This document shows positions 1 through 9,258 of a DNA stretch of 64,000 nt, piece after piece (position 1 is the stretch's first letter; the number at the start of each line of letters is the position of its first letter). Source of the stretch: an uncultured Mailhella sp. (lineage in GTDB: Bacteria > Desulfobacterota > Desulfovibrionia > Desulfovibrionales > Desulfovibrionaceae); contig NZ_CALUYL010000001.1 of the NCBI RefSeq assembly GCF_944324995.1, positions 248,001 through 312,000 of the forward strand. The letters run 5' to 3'. Under the pieces are notes generated by a model. That model ran no database searches. It was not told the DNA's origin and was given only the letters and a program-made list of their open reading frames with translations. A program made the translations under genes and the position numbers.

Positions 1-1
1 C

Positions 2-1786
2 CGCCTGAGCGGCGAGGGCGAAGAGGAAGTCGTGCTTCTGCGCTCGCTCGTGCTCGACCGCGCCTCCAGTCGTCTGCTCATCCGCTACGCCCTGGCCGAC
101 ACCCCCGCCGCCCGCGAACTCGGCTCCGTGCGCCTGACTCTGCGCCCTCTCGTCAACGGACGCAACATCAATCATCTTTTCCACGCCGAGCCCTCCCGCG
201 CGGCCTTCGTCCACGCTCTCGGCATTGAAAACGGAAGCTATCCGGGCTTTTCCTTCCAGCCGGACGAAAACATTCCGCCGCTTTTCATGCAGATTTCCCA
301 TGCGAAGCTGGAGCGCTCCTCCTTCGCCGCCGCGCCGGACTGGTATTTCAAGGTGCTCTATCCCGTGGAAAAGGAGAGGGGCTACGACTACGAAGAAGAC
401 CTGCTCATGCCGGGCGAATTCGTCACCAGCCTGAGCGCGGACTGCCCCATCTGGGTGACCGCGGGCGTCGAGCCGCTGTACGAAGCGCCGGAAACCCTCT
501 GGGAACGCCACGCCGCCACCGCGCCGAAACCGGTGTTCAAGGAGGCGATTCTCGAACATCTGCGCCGCGAAAACGACCGCTTCCTCATCAGCGCGGGCGG
601 CGAACCCGTAGTGCCCGCAGGCTATCACTGGTTCGGTCCGTGGGGACGCGACACCCTCATCGCCCTGCCCGGCCTCACCTTTGCATCCTGCAGACTCAAG
701 GAAGGCAAAGCCGTGCTCCGTCAGATCAAGGGCACGGTGAAAAACGGTCTCGTGCCCAACCTCATCGGCGCGGGCAACGGCGAGGCGGCCTTCAACTCCG
801 CCGACGCCTCCCTCTGGTACATGCTCGCCGTGCATCGCCTCGCTCTGGCCTGCCCCAGGGAAAAGCCCTTCATCAAACGCGTGTGCTGGCCCGTGATGAA
901 AAACATCATCCGCCACTTCGCCGCCGGAACCATGCCCGACGAGAACGGCGACATGCTCGTGTACGCCGACGAGGAAGGACTGCTGCACACCGGCAGCGAA
1001 AAGACGCAGCTCACCTGGATGGACGCCTCCATAAACGGCGAGCCCGTCACTGCGCGCGACGGCTGCGCCGTGGAGCTCAACGCCCTGTGGTTCGACGCGC
1101 TCTCCTTTGCCGCGGAACTCGCCGCCGAATTCGGCGAAACGCCGCCTGCGGAAACCGCGCTTCTGCCGCGCCTCAAAAAGGCCTTCAACCGCGTGTTCCG
1201 GCCCTCCGACGAAGACGCCGCGCTCATGGGCGGCGGCCTCTACGACACCTGGCATCCGGTGAAGGGGCCGGGACGCAGCATCCGCCCCAATCAGATTTTC
1301 GCCGTGGCCGTGCCTTTTTCGCCGCTTCCGCAGAAAGTGCAGGCCTCCGTGGTCAGATGCGTGCGCGACAACCTGCTCACGCCCTTCGGACTGCGCACGC
1401 TGGCGCCTTCCGATCCCGACTACCGCCCCGTGTGTCAGGGCCCGCAGGACGCGCGCGACAGAGCCTATCATCAGGGCACGGTCTGGCCCTGGCCGGCCGG
1501 CGCGTACATGGACGCCGTGGTGAAGACGGCCCGTTCGGGCAAGGCCGTGCGCGAGGCGCTCGACGCGCTCACGCCGCTCTTCAGCGTCCACCTCGGACAG
1601 GCCGGACTGGGAAGCATTTCCGAAATTTTCGACGGGCAGGAGCCCCACGCGCCGGGAGGCTGCATAGCGCAGGCCTGGAGCTCGGCGGAAGCGCTCCGGC
1701 TGCTGCTGCTCGTCAGACAGTCAAACCCGGGAGAATGGAAACGCTGGCTGGACGCCTTCCAGAAAAACGGTCCCGAACTCCGTTGA
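2..1786 (+). CDS. Glycogen debranching enzyme (amylo-alpha-1,6-glucosidase), 5'-partial
   Basis: The frame is open from the first bases of the window, so the real start lies upstream; the GTG at 32 is internal. The protein has the GDE_C (alpha/alpha toroid) fold signature that removes alpha-1,6-linked glucose from glycogen branch points. Visible motifs are FGPWGRDTLIALPGL near the middle, LTWMDA with a likely acidic catalytic residue, and GSISEIFDGQEPHAPGGC near the C-terminus. The N-terminal part resembles the GDE N-terminal domain. It is the first visible gene of a four-gene glycogen cluster, 39 bp before a glycosyltransferase. Cytoplasmic; no signal peptide can be judged because the start is missing. 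The family call is firm; the exact linkage preference is inferred. Confidence 0.9.
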   Translation, partial: RLSGEGEEEVVLLRSLVLDRASSRLLIRYALADTPAARELGSVRLTLRPLVNGRNINHLFHAEPSRAAFVHALGIENGSYPGFSFQPDENIPPLFMQISHAKLERSSFAAAPDWYFKVLYPVEKERGYDYEEDLLMPGEFVTSLSADCPIWVTAGVEPLYEAPETLWERHAATAPKPVFKEAILEHLRRENDRFLISAGGEPVVPAGYHWFGPWGRDTLIALPGLTFASCRLKEGKAVLRQIKGTVKNGLVPNLIGAGNGEAAFNSADASLWYMLAVHRLALACPREKPFIKRVCWPVMKNIIRHFAAGTMPDENGDMLVYADEEGLLHTGSEKTQLTWMDASINGEPVTARDGCAVELNALWFDALSFAAELAAEFGETPPAETALLPRLKKAFNRVFRPSDEDAALMGGGLYDTWHPVKGPGRSIRPNQIFAVAVPFSPLPQKVQASVVRCVRDNLLTPFGLRTLAPSDPDYRPVCQGPQDARDRAYHQGTVWPWPAGAYMDAVVKTARSGKAVREALDALTPLFSVHLGQAGLGSISEIFDGQEPHAPGGCIAQAWSSAEALRLLLLVRQSNPGEWKRWLDAFQKNGPELR

Positions 1787-1825
1787 TTCAGTTTTTCCTT
1801 ACCCGACAAAACGGGGGATAATCAT

Positions 1826-3154
1826 ATGCGCGTTCTGATGCTTGGATGGGAATTTCCGCCACATATCAGCGGCGGACTGGGAACGGCCTGCTACGGCATA
1901 ACGCAGGGGCTCACGGAAAAGGGCGTGGACATCGCCTTCATTCTGCCCAGCATGCGGGCGGAAAAACAGACCTCGGGAACGTTCCTGCGCTCCGCTTCCG
2001 GCGTGCCCATTTCCCGCGCGCTGAAAAAGGCCGTGGAAAAAATACGCCGGCAGCAGGGCTCCGACGAATTCTCCCACCTTTTCATGCGTCCGATAAGCGC
2101 GAACCTCAATCCCTACGGCAACTGCGACTTCGGTCAGCTCGGCATCGACCCCGACGTGTTCAATGAAAACGAACAGTACGTCGAGGAAATAAGCCACTTC
2201 CGCGGCGGCTACCACGACGATCTCATGGATGAAGTGTACCGCTTCACCACCGCCGCCTCCGCCGTGGTGCTGGAAGAGCACATGAAGAAAAAGGCGGACG
2301 TCATCCACGCCCACGACTGGATGACCTATCCCGCCGCCATGACCGCCAGCCGTCTGAGCGGCCTGCCCTTCGTCGCCCACCTGCACGCCACGGAATTTGA
2401 CCGCTGCGGCGATCACGGCTATGACAAGATCTACAACATCGAGCGCGACGGCCTCCATGCCGCCGACCACGTCATTGCGGTGAGCGAACGCACCAAGCAG
2501 GTGGCCGTGGAACGCTACGGCGTGCCCCCGGAAAAGATTTCCGTGGTGTACAACGGCGCGTTCCTGCACGAAAAAATCCCCACGTTCAGCGTGCCGGAAC
2601 TTGTGCGCAACGAGAAGCGCGTGCTGTTCATGGGGCGCGTCACCTTCCAGAAGGGCCCGGAATACTTCGTGGAAGCCGCCCGTCTGGTGCTCAACGAAAT
2701 GCCCGACGTGCGCTTCATCATGGCCGGCAACGGCGATCTGCTTCCGCGCATGATACGGCGCGTGGCCGAACTTCGCATGGGCAGCCGCTTCCACTTCCCC
2801 GGCTTCATGCGCGGCAAGGACGTGCAGCACATGTACTCGCTGGCCAGCCTGTACGTCATGCCCAGCGTGTCCGAACCCTTCGGCATCGCCCCGCTCGAAG
2901 CGCTGCAGTGCGGCGCGCCCATTCTGCTTTCCAAGCAGTCCGGCTGCGCCGAAGTGCTGCCCGGAGCCCTCACCGTGGACTTCTGGGACGTGCGCCAGAT
3001 GGCCGACAGAATCCTCGACGTGCTGAACCATCCCGACATGGCCGCGGAAAGCCTGCGCCGCTGTCAGGAAGCACTGCAGAGCCTCACCTGGGAACGCGCC
3101 GCCGACGGCATCCTCGACGCCTACGCTCATGTCTGCCCCAATGCCCGGAGTTAA
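1826..3154 (+). CDS. GT4-family glycosyltransferase (glycogen/starch synthase-like)
   Basis: 442 residues, starting MRVLMLGWEFPPHISGGLG, the glycine-rich nucleotide-sugar-synthase N-terminus of GT4/GT5 enzymes. The middle holds HAHDWMTYPAA and VIAVSERTK; the C-terminal Rossmann half has VLFMGRVTFQKGPEYF and the donor-binding motif SVSEPFGIAPLEALQCG with its two glutamates. It should transfer glucose from a nucleotide sugar to an alpha-glucan or another acceptor. ATG at 1826 follows a G-rich Shine-Dalgarno by about 8 bases. Only 3 bp separate it from the GH57 gene, so the two are probably co-translated. The exact acceptor is not readable. A separate GT3 synthase lies in the same operon, so this one may prime or branch, or may make a different glucan. 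Confidence 0.85.
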   Translation: MRVLMLGWEFPPHISGGLGTACYGITQGLTEKGVDIAFILPSMRAEKQTSGTFLRSASGVPISRALKKAVEKIRRQQGSDEFSHLFMRPISANLNPYGNCDFGQLGIDPDVFNENEQYVEEISHFRGGYHDDLMDEVYRFTTAASAVVLEEHMKKKADVIHAHDWMTYPAAMTASRLSGLPFVAHLHATEFDRCGDHGYDKIYNIERDGLHAADHVIAVSERTKQVAVERYGVPPEKISVVYNGAFLHEKIPTFSVPELVRNEKRVLFMGRVTFQKGPEYFVEAARLVLNEMPDVRFIMAGNGDLLPRMIRRVAELRMGSRFHFPGFMRGKDVQHMYSLASLYVMPSVSEPFGIAPLEALQCGAPILLSKQSGCAEVLPGALTVDFWDVRQMADRILDVLNHPDMAAESLRRCQEALQSLTWERAADGILDAYAHVCPNARS

Positions 3155-3157
3155 GCC

Positions 3158-4351
3158 ATGCCTTCCGTATGCTTTTACTTTGAAGTTCATCAGCCCTACC
3201 GTCTCCGCCCCTACAGCTTTTTCGACATCGGCGCCAAAAACGACTATGAAGACGCCCGGCAGAACCGCGACGTCCTGCGCAAGGTGGCCGAAAAATGCTA
3301 TCTGCCCATGAACTCCCTGCTGCTTGAACTCATCGAGCGTCATCAAGGCCGGTTCCGCGTGTCCTTCTCCCTCACCGGCATCGTGCTCGACCAGTTCATG
3401 GAATACGCGCCCGAAGTGCTCGACAGCTTCCGCGCGCTCGCCCGCACCGGCTGCGTCGAATTTCTCGACGAAACCGACAATCACAGCCTCGCCTGCCTCT
3501 TCTCCGAAGACGAATTCCGCTCGCAGATAAGCCGGCATCGGGAAAAGATGCAGGAACTCTTCGGGCAGAGCCCGCGCGCGTTCCGCAACACCGAACTCGT
3601 GTACAGCAACGACGTGGCGCGCATCGCCCGCGACATGGGCTACTCCGTCATTCTCGCCGAGGGCGTCGATCGCGTGCTCGGCTGGCGCAGCCCGAACTTC
3701 GTCTATCAGCCCGCAGGCTGCCCGGACATGAAGCTGCTGCTCAGAAACTATTCCCTTTCCGACGACATCGCCTTCCGCTTCTCCAACCGCGACTGGCCCG
3801 CCTACCCGCTCATGGCCGACACCTTTGCCGAGTGGCTGCACAGAATCAAGGGCAACGGCGACGTCGTCAACCTGTTCATGGACTACGAAACCTTCGGCGA
3901 ACATCAGTGGGCCGACACCGGCATCTTCGAGTTCATGCGCGCCCTGCCCGACGCCGTGCTGCGCGATCCCGACTTCGACTTCCTCACCGTGTCCGAAGCG
4001 GCGGACCGCTACCCCGTCCGCGCCGAGCTCGACGTGCCGAACCACATCTCCTGGGCCGACGCCGAACGCGACCTCTCCGCCTGGCTCGGCAACGACATGC
4101 AGAAGGACGCCTTCCGCGCCCTGTACGAATGCCTCGGCCTCGTGAAGTACGTCAACGATCCGGAACTTGACGAAGCCTGGAGAAGATTGCAGAGTTCCGA
4201 TCACCTCTACTACATGGGCACGCCCCGCTCCTCCGACGGCGACGTTCACAAGTACTTCTCCCCCTACCGCTCCGCCATGGAGGCCTACACCAACTTTATG
4301 AACATTCTGGCAGACTTCCGCATTCGCCTCTTTGCGAAGGCCAACCAGTAA
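3158..4351 (+). CDS. Glycoside hydrolase family 57 (alpha-amylase / glucanotransferase-like)
   Basis: 397 residues. GH57 motifs appear in order: VCFYFEVHQPYRL at the N-terminus (HQP), ETDNHSLACLF, FRNTELVYSND with the likely nucleophile Glu146, and LFMDYETFGEHQW with the likely acid/base Asp242. GH57 enzymes cleave or rearrange alpha-1,4/1,6-glucans as amylases, 4-alpha-glucanotransferases or branching enzymes. The length of about 400 residues fits the short amylase-like group and is shorter than typical GH57 branching enzymes. No signal peptide, so it acts on intracellular glycogen. It is tightly coupled to the upstream GT4 gene (TAA, 3 bp, ATG) and separated from the following fusion gene by a long hairpin. 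Confidence 0.88.
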   Translation: MPSVCFYFEVHQPYRLRPYSFFDIGAKNDYEDARQNRDVLRKVAEKCYLPMNSLLLELIERHQGRFRVSFSLTGIVLDQFMEYAPEVLDSFRALARTGCVEFLDETDNHSLACLFSEDEFRSQISRHREKMQELFGQSPRAFRNTELVYSNDVARIARDMGYSVILAEGVDRVLGWRSPNFVYQPAGCPDMKLLLRNYSLSDDIAFRFSNRDWPAYPLMADTFAEWLHRIKGNGDVVNLFMDYETFGEHQWADTGIFEFMRALPDAVLRDPDFDFLTVSEAADRYPVRAELDVPNHISWADAERDLSAWLGNDMQKDAFRALYECLGLVKYVNDPELDEAWRRLQSSDHLYYMGTPRSSDGDVHKYFSPYRSAMEAYTNFMNILADFRIRLFAKANQ

Positions 4352-4363
4352 CATGACAAGAAA

Positions 4364-4421
4364 CTGACAGAAAGACCCCGCTTTTCCCCGTTTTTCGGGG
4401 AAGCGAGGGTCTTCCTGTCAG
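4364..4421 (+). promoter_or_regulatory. Long intergenic hairpin ahead of the GT3-GT35 fusion gene
   Basis: Two arms of about 25 bases pair almost completely across this gap, from CTGACAG at 4364 to CTGTCAG at 4415-4421, with a TTTTTC loop around 4391. No clear T-run follows. It could be a leaky terminator, an RNase-processing site or an mRNA-stability element that sets the level of the fusion gene apart from the upstream genes. Confidence 0.5.
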
Positions 4422-4443
4422 AATTCATTTTAATGGAGATTTC

Positions 4444-7400
4444 ATGAATCAACCTTCACGCACTCATCTTTTCGAGGTCAGCTGGGAAGTGTGCAACAAG
4501 GTCGGCGGCATCTATGAGGTCGTCGCCAGCAAGGCGCAGCAGGCCATGCGCGCCTTTGATGGTGAATACATCCTCCTGGGCCCCGACACCAAGCACAACA
4601 CCGAGTTCACCGAGACGGACGAGCCTTTCTGGGACGCTCTGCGCTATCCCCTCAAGGACAAGGATCTGCACTGCCGCTTCGGCCGCTGGGAAATCCCCGG
4701 CCGTCCGCGCGTCATTCTTGTCGATTTCAACGGCCGGCACGACTCCAATCAGATTCTGCGCCAGCTCTGGGAGCGTTTCGGCGTCGATTCTCTGTCCGGC
4801 GGCTGGGACTATGTCGAGCCCGTGCTGTTCAGCTATACCTGCGGCGAAGTCATCGCCACCATTCATCAGGTGCTCTCCACCCGCAACAAGAGCCACGGCA
4901 TAGCCCACTTCCATGAATGGATGTGCGGCGCGGGCATTCTCGCGCTCAAGCAGCTCGCCCCCTCCATGGGCACGGTGTTCACCACCCACGCCACCGTGCT
5001 CGGCCGCGCCATGGCCGGCAGCGGCGTGGACATCTACGCCCGCATGTCGGAAATCTCCCCCTCGCAGGAAGCCTACCGCTACAACGTGACCGCCAAGTGC
5101 TCCATGGAAACCGTGAGCGCCCGCGAAGCCGACGTGTTCACCACCGTGAGCGGCATCACCGCCGAGGAGGCCCGCGTGTTCCTCGGCCGCACGCCCGACG
5201 TCATTACCGACAACGGCCTCGACCTTTCCGCCATCCGCGACTACAGCGCCGACCGCGACGCCGCCCTCGCCAACCGCGCTCGTCTGCTCGAACCCGTGAG
5301 CCGCCTGCTGCGCAGAAAAATCACGCCCGACACCCGCATTCTGGTGATCTCCGGCCGCTACGAGTACCACAACAAGGGCGTGGATCTCTTCCTCGACGCG
5401 CTCGCCAAGGCCAAGCAGTCCATGCAGAACACCTCGAGCAAGGTGCTCGCCCTCATGCTCATGATGGGCGGTCACACCGGCGTGGACGAAAACGCCGTCA
5501 GCGGCGACCCCGCCGCCGTGGCCGATCCTTCCCTGCCCGGCGCGGGCTTTCTCACGAGCCATCAGGTCTATGACGCGCCCAACGATCCCATTCTCACCGC
5601 CTGCCGCCGCCTCGGCCTGAACAACACCGCCGACGACAACGTGCAGGTCGTGTTCGTGCCCGCCCTGCTCGACGGCCACGACGGCTTCCTCAACATGCCC
5701 TACTTCGACGTGCTCTCCGGCTGCGATCTCGGCGTGTTCCCGTCCTGGTACGAGCCCTGGGGCTACACGCCTCACGAAAGCGCCGCCTACAGCGTGCCCA
5801 CCGTCACCACCGATCTTTCCGGCTTCGGCCTCTGGATCCGCCAGATGGAAAACAAGATCGGCACGCAGCCGGGCATCGGCGTCATCGCGCGCCGCAACAA
5901 CGACTACGCCAAAACCGTGGACGCCCTCGCCGAGGTCATCGTCCACTACGCCACCTGCTCCGACGAAGAGCTCGACCAGCGCCGCCGCACCGTGCGCGCC
6001 GCCGCCTCCCACGCCGACTGGAGCGAGTTCTTCAAGCTCTACATGAGCGCCTACTCCATGGCCAACGAAAAGGCGCACTTCCGCCGCCACGCCTCCAATC
6101 ACACTCAGTCTTCCACGTTCTCCAAGGAACTCGCCATGCGTCCTTCTTCCATTCCCTTCCTGCGCACGCTGAACGCCGTGTCGGAACTGCCCGAACAACT
6201 CAGCCGCCTGCACGACATCGCCTGCAACGTCTGGTGGAGCTGGCAGCCCGAGGCGCTGGCGCTGTTCCGCGGCATGTCGCCCGAACTGTGGGAGAAGTGC
6301 GACCACAACCCCATCTACATGGTGGAAAACACGCCGCCCGAACGTCTGCGCGACCTTGCCGCCGACATGACCTTCGTGACCCGTCTGAACAAGCTCGCCG
6401 AAAAGTTCGACGCCTACATGGCTCAGCCCGTCGTGTCCGAAACCATGGAAGACGGCACGCCCGTCATTTCCTCCGACCGCCCCGTGGCCTACTTCTCCAC
6501 CGAATACGGCCTGCATGAAAGCCTCCAGCTCTATTCCGGCGGCCTCGGCGTGCTCTCCGGCGACCATCTCAAGTCCTCGAGCGACGAACGCCTGCCCCTC
6601 GTGGGCGTGGGCCTGTTCTACCTCAACGGCTACTTCCAGCAGACCGTGGACAAGAACGGCCATCAGAACCCGCAGTATCCCGAGAATCAGCCCGGCAGCC
6701 TGCCCCTCGAAGCCATGCTCGACGACAAGGGCGAACCGCTCATGATCTCCCTGCCGCTCGGTTCCCGCACCCTGTACGCCCGCATCTGGAAGCTGCAGGT
6801 CGGCCTCATCTCCCTGTACCTCATGGACACCAACGTGCCCCAGAACAACGACGACGATCGCCGCGTCACCGCCCGCCTCTACGAAGCCGACCGCGACGTG
6901 CGCATGCGTCAGGAAATTCTGCTCGGCATCGGCGGCGTGCGCATGCTGGCCGCCCTCGGCATCACGCCTTCCGTGTGGCACATGAACGAAGGGCATTCCG
7001 CCTTCCTCGTGCTGGAGCGCCTGCGTCAGCACATGAAGGGCGACGATCTCACCCTCGACGAAGCCAAGATTCTCGTGCGCAGCTCCTGCGTGTTCACCAC
7101 CCACACCCCCGTGGACGCCGGCAACGAACGCTTCTCCGTGGATCTCATGGCGCGCTACTTCCAGCCCTACGCGGAAATGCTCGGCCTTGAATGGGCCGAC
7201 TTCCTGAACCTCGGACGCCAGGACGGCGGCGATCCCAACAACTTCGACATGACCGTGCTCGCCCTGCGCATGTCCTCTCAGGCCAACGGCGTGAGCGCCA
7301 TGCACGGCATGGTTTCCCGCCGCATGTGGCGCAACATCTGGAAGGGCTTCACCGAAGCGGAACTGCCCATCGGTCACGTGACCAACGGCGTGCACACCGC

Positions 7401-8724
7401 CTCCTACGTGGGCCCCGCCTTCCGCCTGCTGCTGAACCACTACCTCGGACCCAAATGGCTGGACATGAAGCCTGAAGACCCCGCGTGGAAAAAGGTGCAG
7501 TCCATTCCGGACGACGAATACTGGGCCGCCCGCCGCGCCCAGAAGCAGGCCCTCATCGATGCGCTGCGCGAACGCCTGCCGCACTGTGCCGCCTACTCCG
7601 ACATTTCCGGAGAAGAGCGCACGAAGTGGCTTTCCGCCCTCACGCAGAACACGCTCATCATCGGCTTCGCCCGCCGCTTCGCGCCCTACAAGCGCGCCAC
7701 CATGCTCTTTGCCGATCCCGACCGTCTGGCCCGTCTGCTCAACGATCCCGACCGTCCCACCGTGCTGGTCATGGCCGGCAAGGCCCATCCCGCGGACAGC
7801 AAGGGCATAGAGCTCATCGAGGAAGTAGTGCGCTGGTCGCGCGATCCGCGCTTCTACGGCAAGATCTTCTTCCTGGAAAACTACAACCTCGAAGTCTCCC
7901 GCCTGCTCTCCCGCGGCTGCGACGTGTGGCTCAACACGCCCCGCCGTCCGCATGAAGCCAGCGGCACCAGCGGCGAAAAAGTGCCGGTCAACGGCGGCAT
8001 CAACCTCAGCATCTCCGACGGCTGGTGGGTCGAAGGCGACAACGGCAAAAACGGCTGGACCATCGGTCCCAAGGCCACCTATGCCACCCTCTCCGCCGAA
8101 CAGAACGACTACGACGACGCCGAAAGCCTGTATCAGATTCTGGAAAACGACGTCGTGCCGCTGTTCTTCCAGCGCGATTCCGACGCTCTGCCCCACGGCT
8201 GGATTGCCGTGTCCAAGAACTCCCTGCAGAGCCTGACCGCCATGTACGGCTGCCGCCGCATGGTGCGCGACTACATGGAAAAGATCTATCTGCCCGCCGC
8301 CCGCCGCGGCGTGGCCATGGACGCCGACCGTCAGGCCAAGGCCCGCTCCGTCGCCGCGTGGCTGCAAAGCATTCCCGGCCGCTTCAACACCACGGCCATT
8401 CAGTCCATCGAACTCAACGGCCTCGACGGCGACACCGTGTACTGCGGCAAGCCCTTCACCGTGAAGCTCACCCTGGACCCCGGCGACATGAAGAAGGAAG
8501 AACTGCTCGCCCAGTTCGTCTTCGGCGTGACCGACGGCATGAACTTCATCGAAGAGCCGCAGATCGTGAACCTCTCCCTCACCGGAGAGGCGGACGGCAA
8601 GCTCGTGTATGAAGCCGCCTGCGAGGCGAAGAGCAACGGTCTGCACGCCTACGGCGTGCGCGTGGTGCCCTTCGTGGATCCGCTGGACAACGTCATGCTC
8701 TCCGGCCTCGTCCACTGGGCGTAG
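4444..8724 (+). CDS. Glycogen synthase (GT3)-alpha-glucan phosphorylase (GT35) fusion
   Basis: 1426 residues. Residues 1 to about 560 are a eukaryote-type GT3 glycogen synthase: FEVSWEVCNKVGGIYEVV at the N-terminus, HFHEWMCGAGILALK, TTHATVLGRA, ISGRYEYHNKGVDLF, and the E-x7-E donor site SWYEPWGYTPHESA with Glu437 and Glu445. From about residue 564 a second protein starts with a DUF3417-like module (IPFLRTLNAVSELPEQLSRL, CNVWWSWQPEAL) and continues as a Thermotoga-type phosphorylase with MNEGHSAF, TTHTPVDAGNERF and the pyridoxal-phosphate site HEASGTSGEK (Lys1179). One chain therefore carries both the glucan-extending and the phosphorolytic activity. The usual Met before the PLP lysine is Glu here. 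ATG at 4444 follows GGAG. No frameshift is visible at the junction, so this is a genuine fusion. Confidence 0.9.
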   Translation: MNQPSRTHLFEVSWEVCNKVGGIYEVVASKAQQAMRAFDGEYILLGPDTKHNTEFTETDEPFWDALRYPLKDKDLHCRFGRWEIPGRPRVILVDFNGRHDSNQILRQLWERFGVDSLSGGWDYVEPVLFSYTCGEVIATIHQVLSTRNKSHGIAHFHEWMCGAGILALKQLAPSMGTVFTTHATVLGRAMAGSGVDIYARMSEISPSQEAYRYNVTAKCSMETVSAREADVFTTVSGITAEEARVFLGRTPDVITDNGLDLSAIRDYSADRDAALANRARLLEPVSRLLRRKITPDTRILVISGRYEYHNKGVDLFLDALAKAKQSMQNTSSKVLALMLMMGGHTGVDENAVSGDPAAVADPSLPGAGFLTSHQVYDAPNDPILTACRRLGLNNTADDNVQVVFVPALLDGHDGFLNMPYFDVLSGCDLGVFPSWYEPWGYTPHESAAYSVPTVTTDLSGFGLWIRQMENKIGTQPGIGVIARRNNDYAKTVDALAEVIVHYATCSDEELDQRRRTVRAAASHADWSEFFKLYMSAYSMANEKAHFRRHASNHTQSSTFSKELAMRPSSIPFLRTLNAVSELPEQLSRLHDIACNVWWSWQPEALALFRGMSPELWEKCDHNPIYMVENTPPERLRDLAADMTFVTRLNKLAEKFDAYMAQPVVSETMEDGTPVISSDRPVAYFSTEYGLHESLQLYSGGLGVLSGDHLKSSSDERLPLVGVGLFYLNGYFQQTVDKNGHQNPQYPENQPGSLPLEAMLDDKGEPLMISLPLGSRTLYARIWKLQVGLISLYLMDTNVPQNNDDDRRVTARLYEADRDVRMRQEILLGIGGVRMLAALGITPSVWHMNEGHSAFLVLERLRQHMKGDDLTLDEAKILVRSSCVFTTHTPVDAGNERFSVDLMARYFQPYAEMLGLEWADFLNLGRQDGGDPNNFDMTVLALRMSSQANGVSAMHGMVSRRMWRNIWKGFTEAELPIGHVTNGVHTASYVGPAFRLLLNHYLGPKWLDMKPEDPAWKKVQSIPDDEYWAARRAQKQALIDALRERLPHCAAYSDISGEERTKWLSALTQNTLIIGFARRFAPYKRATMLFADPDRLARLLNDPDRPTVLVMAGKAHPADSKGIELIEEVVRWSRDPRFYGKIFFLENYNLEVSRLLSRGCDVWLNTPRRPHEASGTSGEKVPVNGGINLSISDGWWVEGDNGKNGWTIGPKATYATLSAEQNDYDDAESLYQILENDVVPLFFQRDSDALPHGWIAVSKNSLQSLTAMYGCRRMVRDYMEKIYLPAARRGVAMDADRQAKARSVAAWLQSIPGRFNTTAIQSIELNGLDGDTVYCGKPFTVKLTLDPGDMKKEELLAQFVFGVTDGMNFIEEPQIVNLSLTGEADGKLVYEAACEAKSNGLHAYGVRVVPFVDPLDNVMLSGLVHWA

Positions 8725-8752
8725 CGCCTGACGCCTGATCCGAAACACCGGC

Positions 8753-8788
8753 AACGCCCGGAATCGCAACGCGGTTCCGGGCGTTTTT
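8753..8788 (+). terminator. Rho-independent terminator of the glycogen operon
   Basis: A perfect 11-base inverted repeat (AACGCCCGGAA at 8753-8763 and its complement at 8775-8785) is followed by a run of T, about 30 bases after the stop of the fusion gene. Confidence 0.9.
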
Positions 8789-9169
8789 GCGTCCGGCCGC
8801 CCGTGGTACAGGATTGGATCACGGGCGCCGCAGACCGGAAAACGCAAGGCCCCGCGGCCCTCCGCAGCTCTCTTTTGCCGGACGCTCAGACCGATGACGC
8901 GCCCGACGTTTCCCGCCCTGGCGCGGTTCGCTTTCCACATCCGAGCACACGCCCTTCTCCGGCGACACATGTGCCCGCTTCCGTGCTCCGCCGGAACCCC
9001 TCGTCGGACCGCTTTTTCATCGAAACAATTTGGTATCGTTCCGGGCGAAAATTTCAACCCTGCCATATTCTTTATCTTTTTTTCACATATCTTGCCGCGT
9101 CGAACGCCGGGGAAAAATTTTCTTCGATACAAAAAAATGCCTGAAAAATACGGTCACCATAGCGAAATT
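8789..9169. other. Gene-free stretch before the amtB promoter
   Basis: No reading frame here has a plausible start, a Shine-Dalgarno sequence or protein-like composition. GC content falls from left to right, becoming AT-rich from about 9010. Any distal activator sites for the sigma-54 promoter would lie here; I see no clear NtrC consensus. Confidence 0.5.
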
Positions 9170-9192
9170 TTGATATCCATTTGAAATATCAA
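9170..9192 (+). promoter_or_regulatory. Inverted repeat just upstream of the sigma-54 promoter
   Basis: TTGATAT at 9170-9176 and ATATCAA at 9186-9192 form a perfect 7-base inverted repeat with a 9-base spacer, 14 bases before the -24 element. It could be an operator or an activator half-site pair. The spacing does not fit the classic FNR site (N4) or a classic NtrC site. Confidence 0.35.
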
Positions 9193-9205
9193 CATTAAAA
9201 AATTC

Positions 9206-9221
9206 TGGCACGATTTCTGCA
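9206..9221 (+). promoter_or_regulatory. Sigma-54 (RpoN) promoter of amtB-glnK
   Basis: TGGCACGATTTCTGCA fits the -24/-12 consensus TGGCAC-N5-TTGCA with the exact spacing and a single mismatch (C for the first T of the -12 box). It lies 38 bases before the ATG of amtB, whose AGGAGG sits at 9247-9252. Sigma-54 control is well established for ammonium transporter/PII operons, so the site supports nitrogen-responsive expression through an NtrC-like activator. Confidence 0.85.
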
Positions 9222-9258
9222 CAAAGGAAGCCATCCAGGTACTCCCAGGAGGTTTTCC

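Noticed and set aside
1799..4354. Very long minus-strand open frames, also at 4456-9132 and 53115-57236
   Set aside because: They are shadows of strong plus-strand genes in high-GC DNA; the products are rich in His/Val/Gly/Ala/Glu without conserved domains.
9170..9192. Inverted repeat as an FNR site
   Set aside because: Half-sites TTGAT/ATCAA are present but the spacing is 13 rather than 4 bases.
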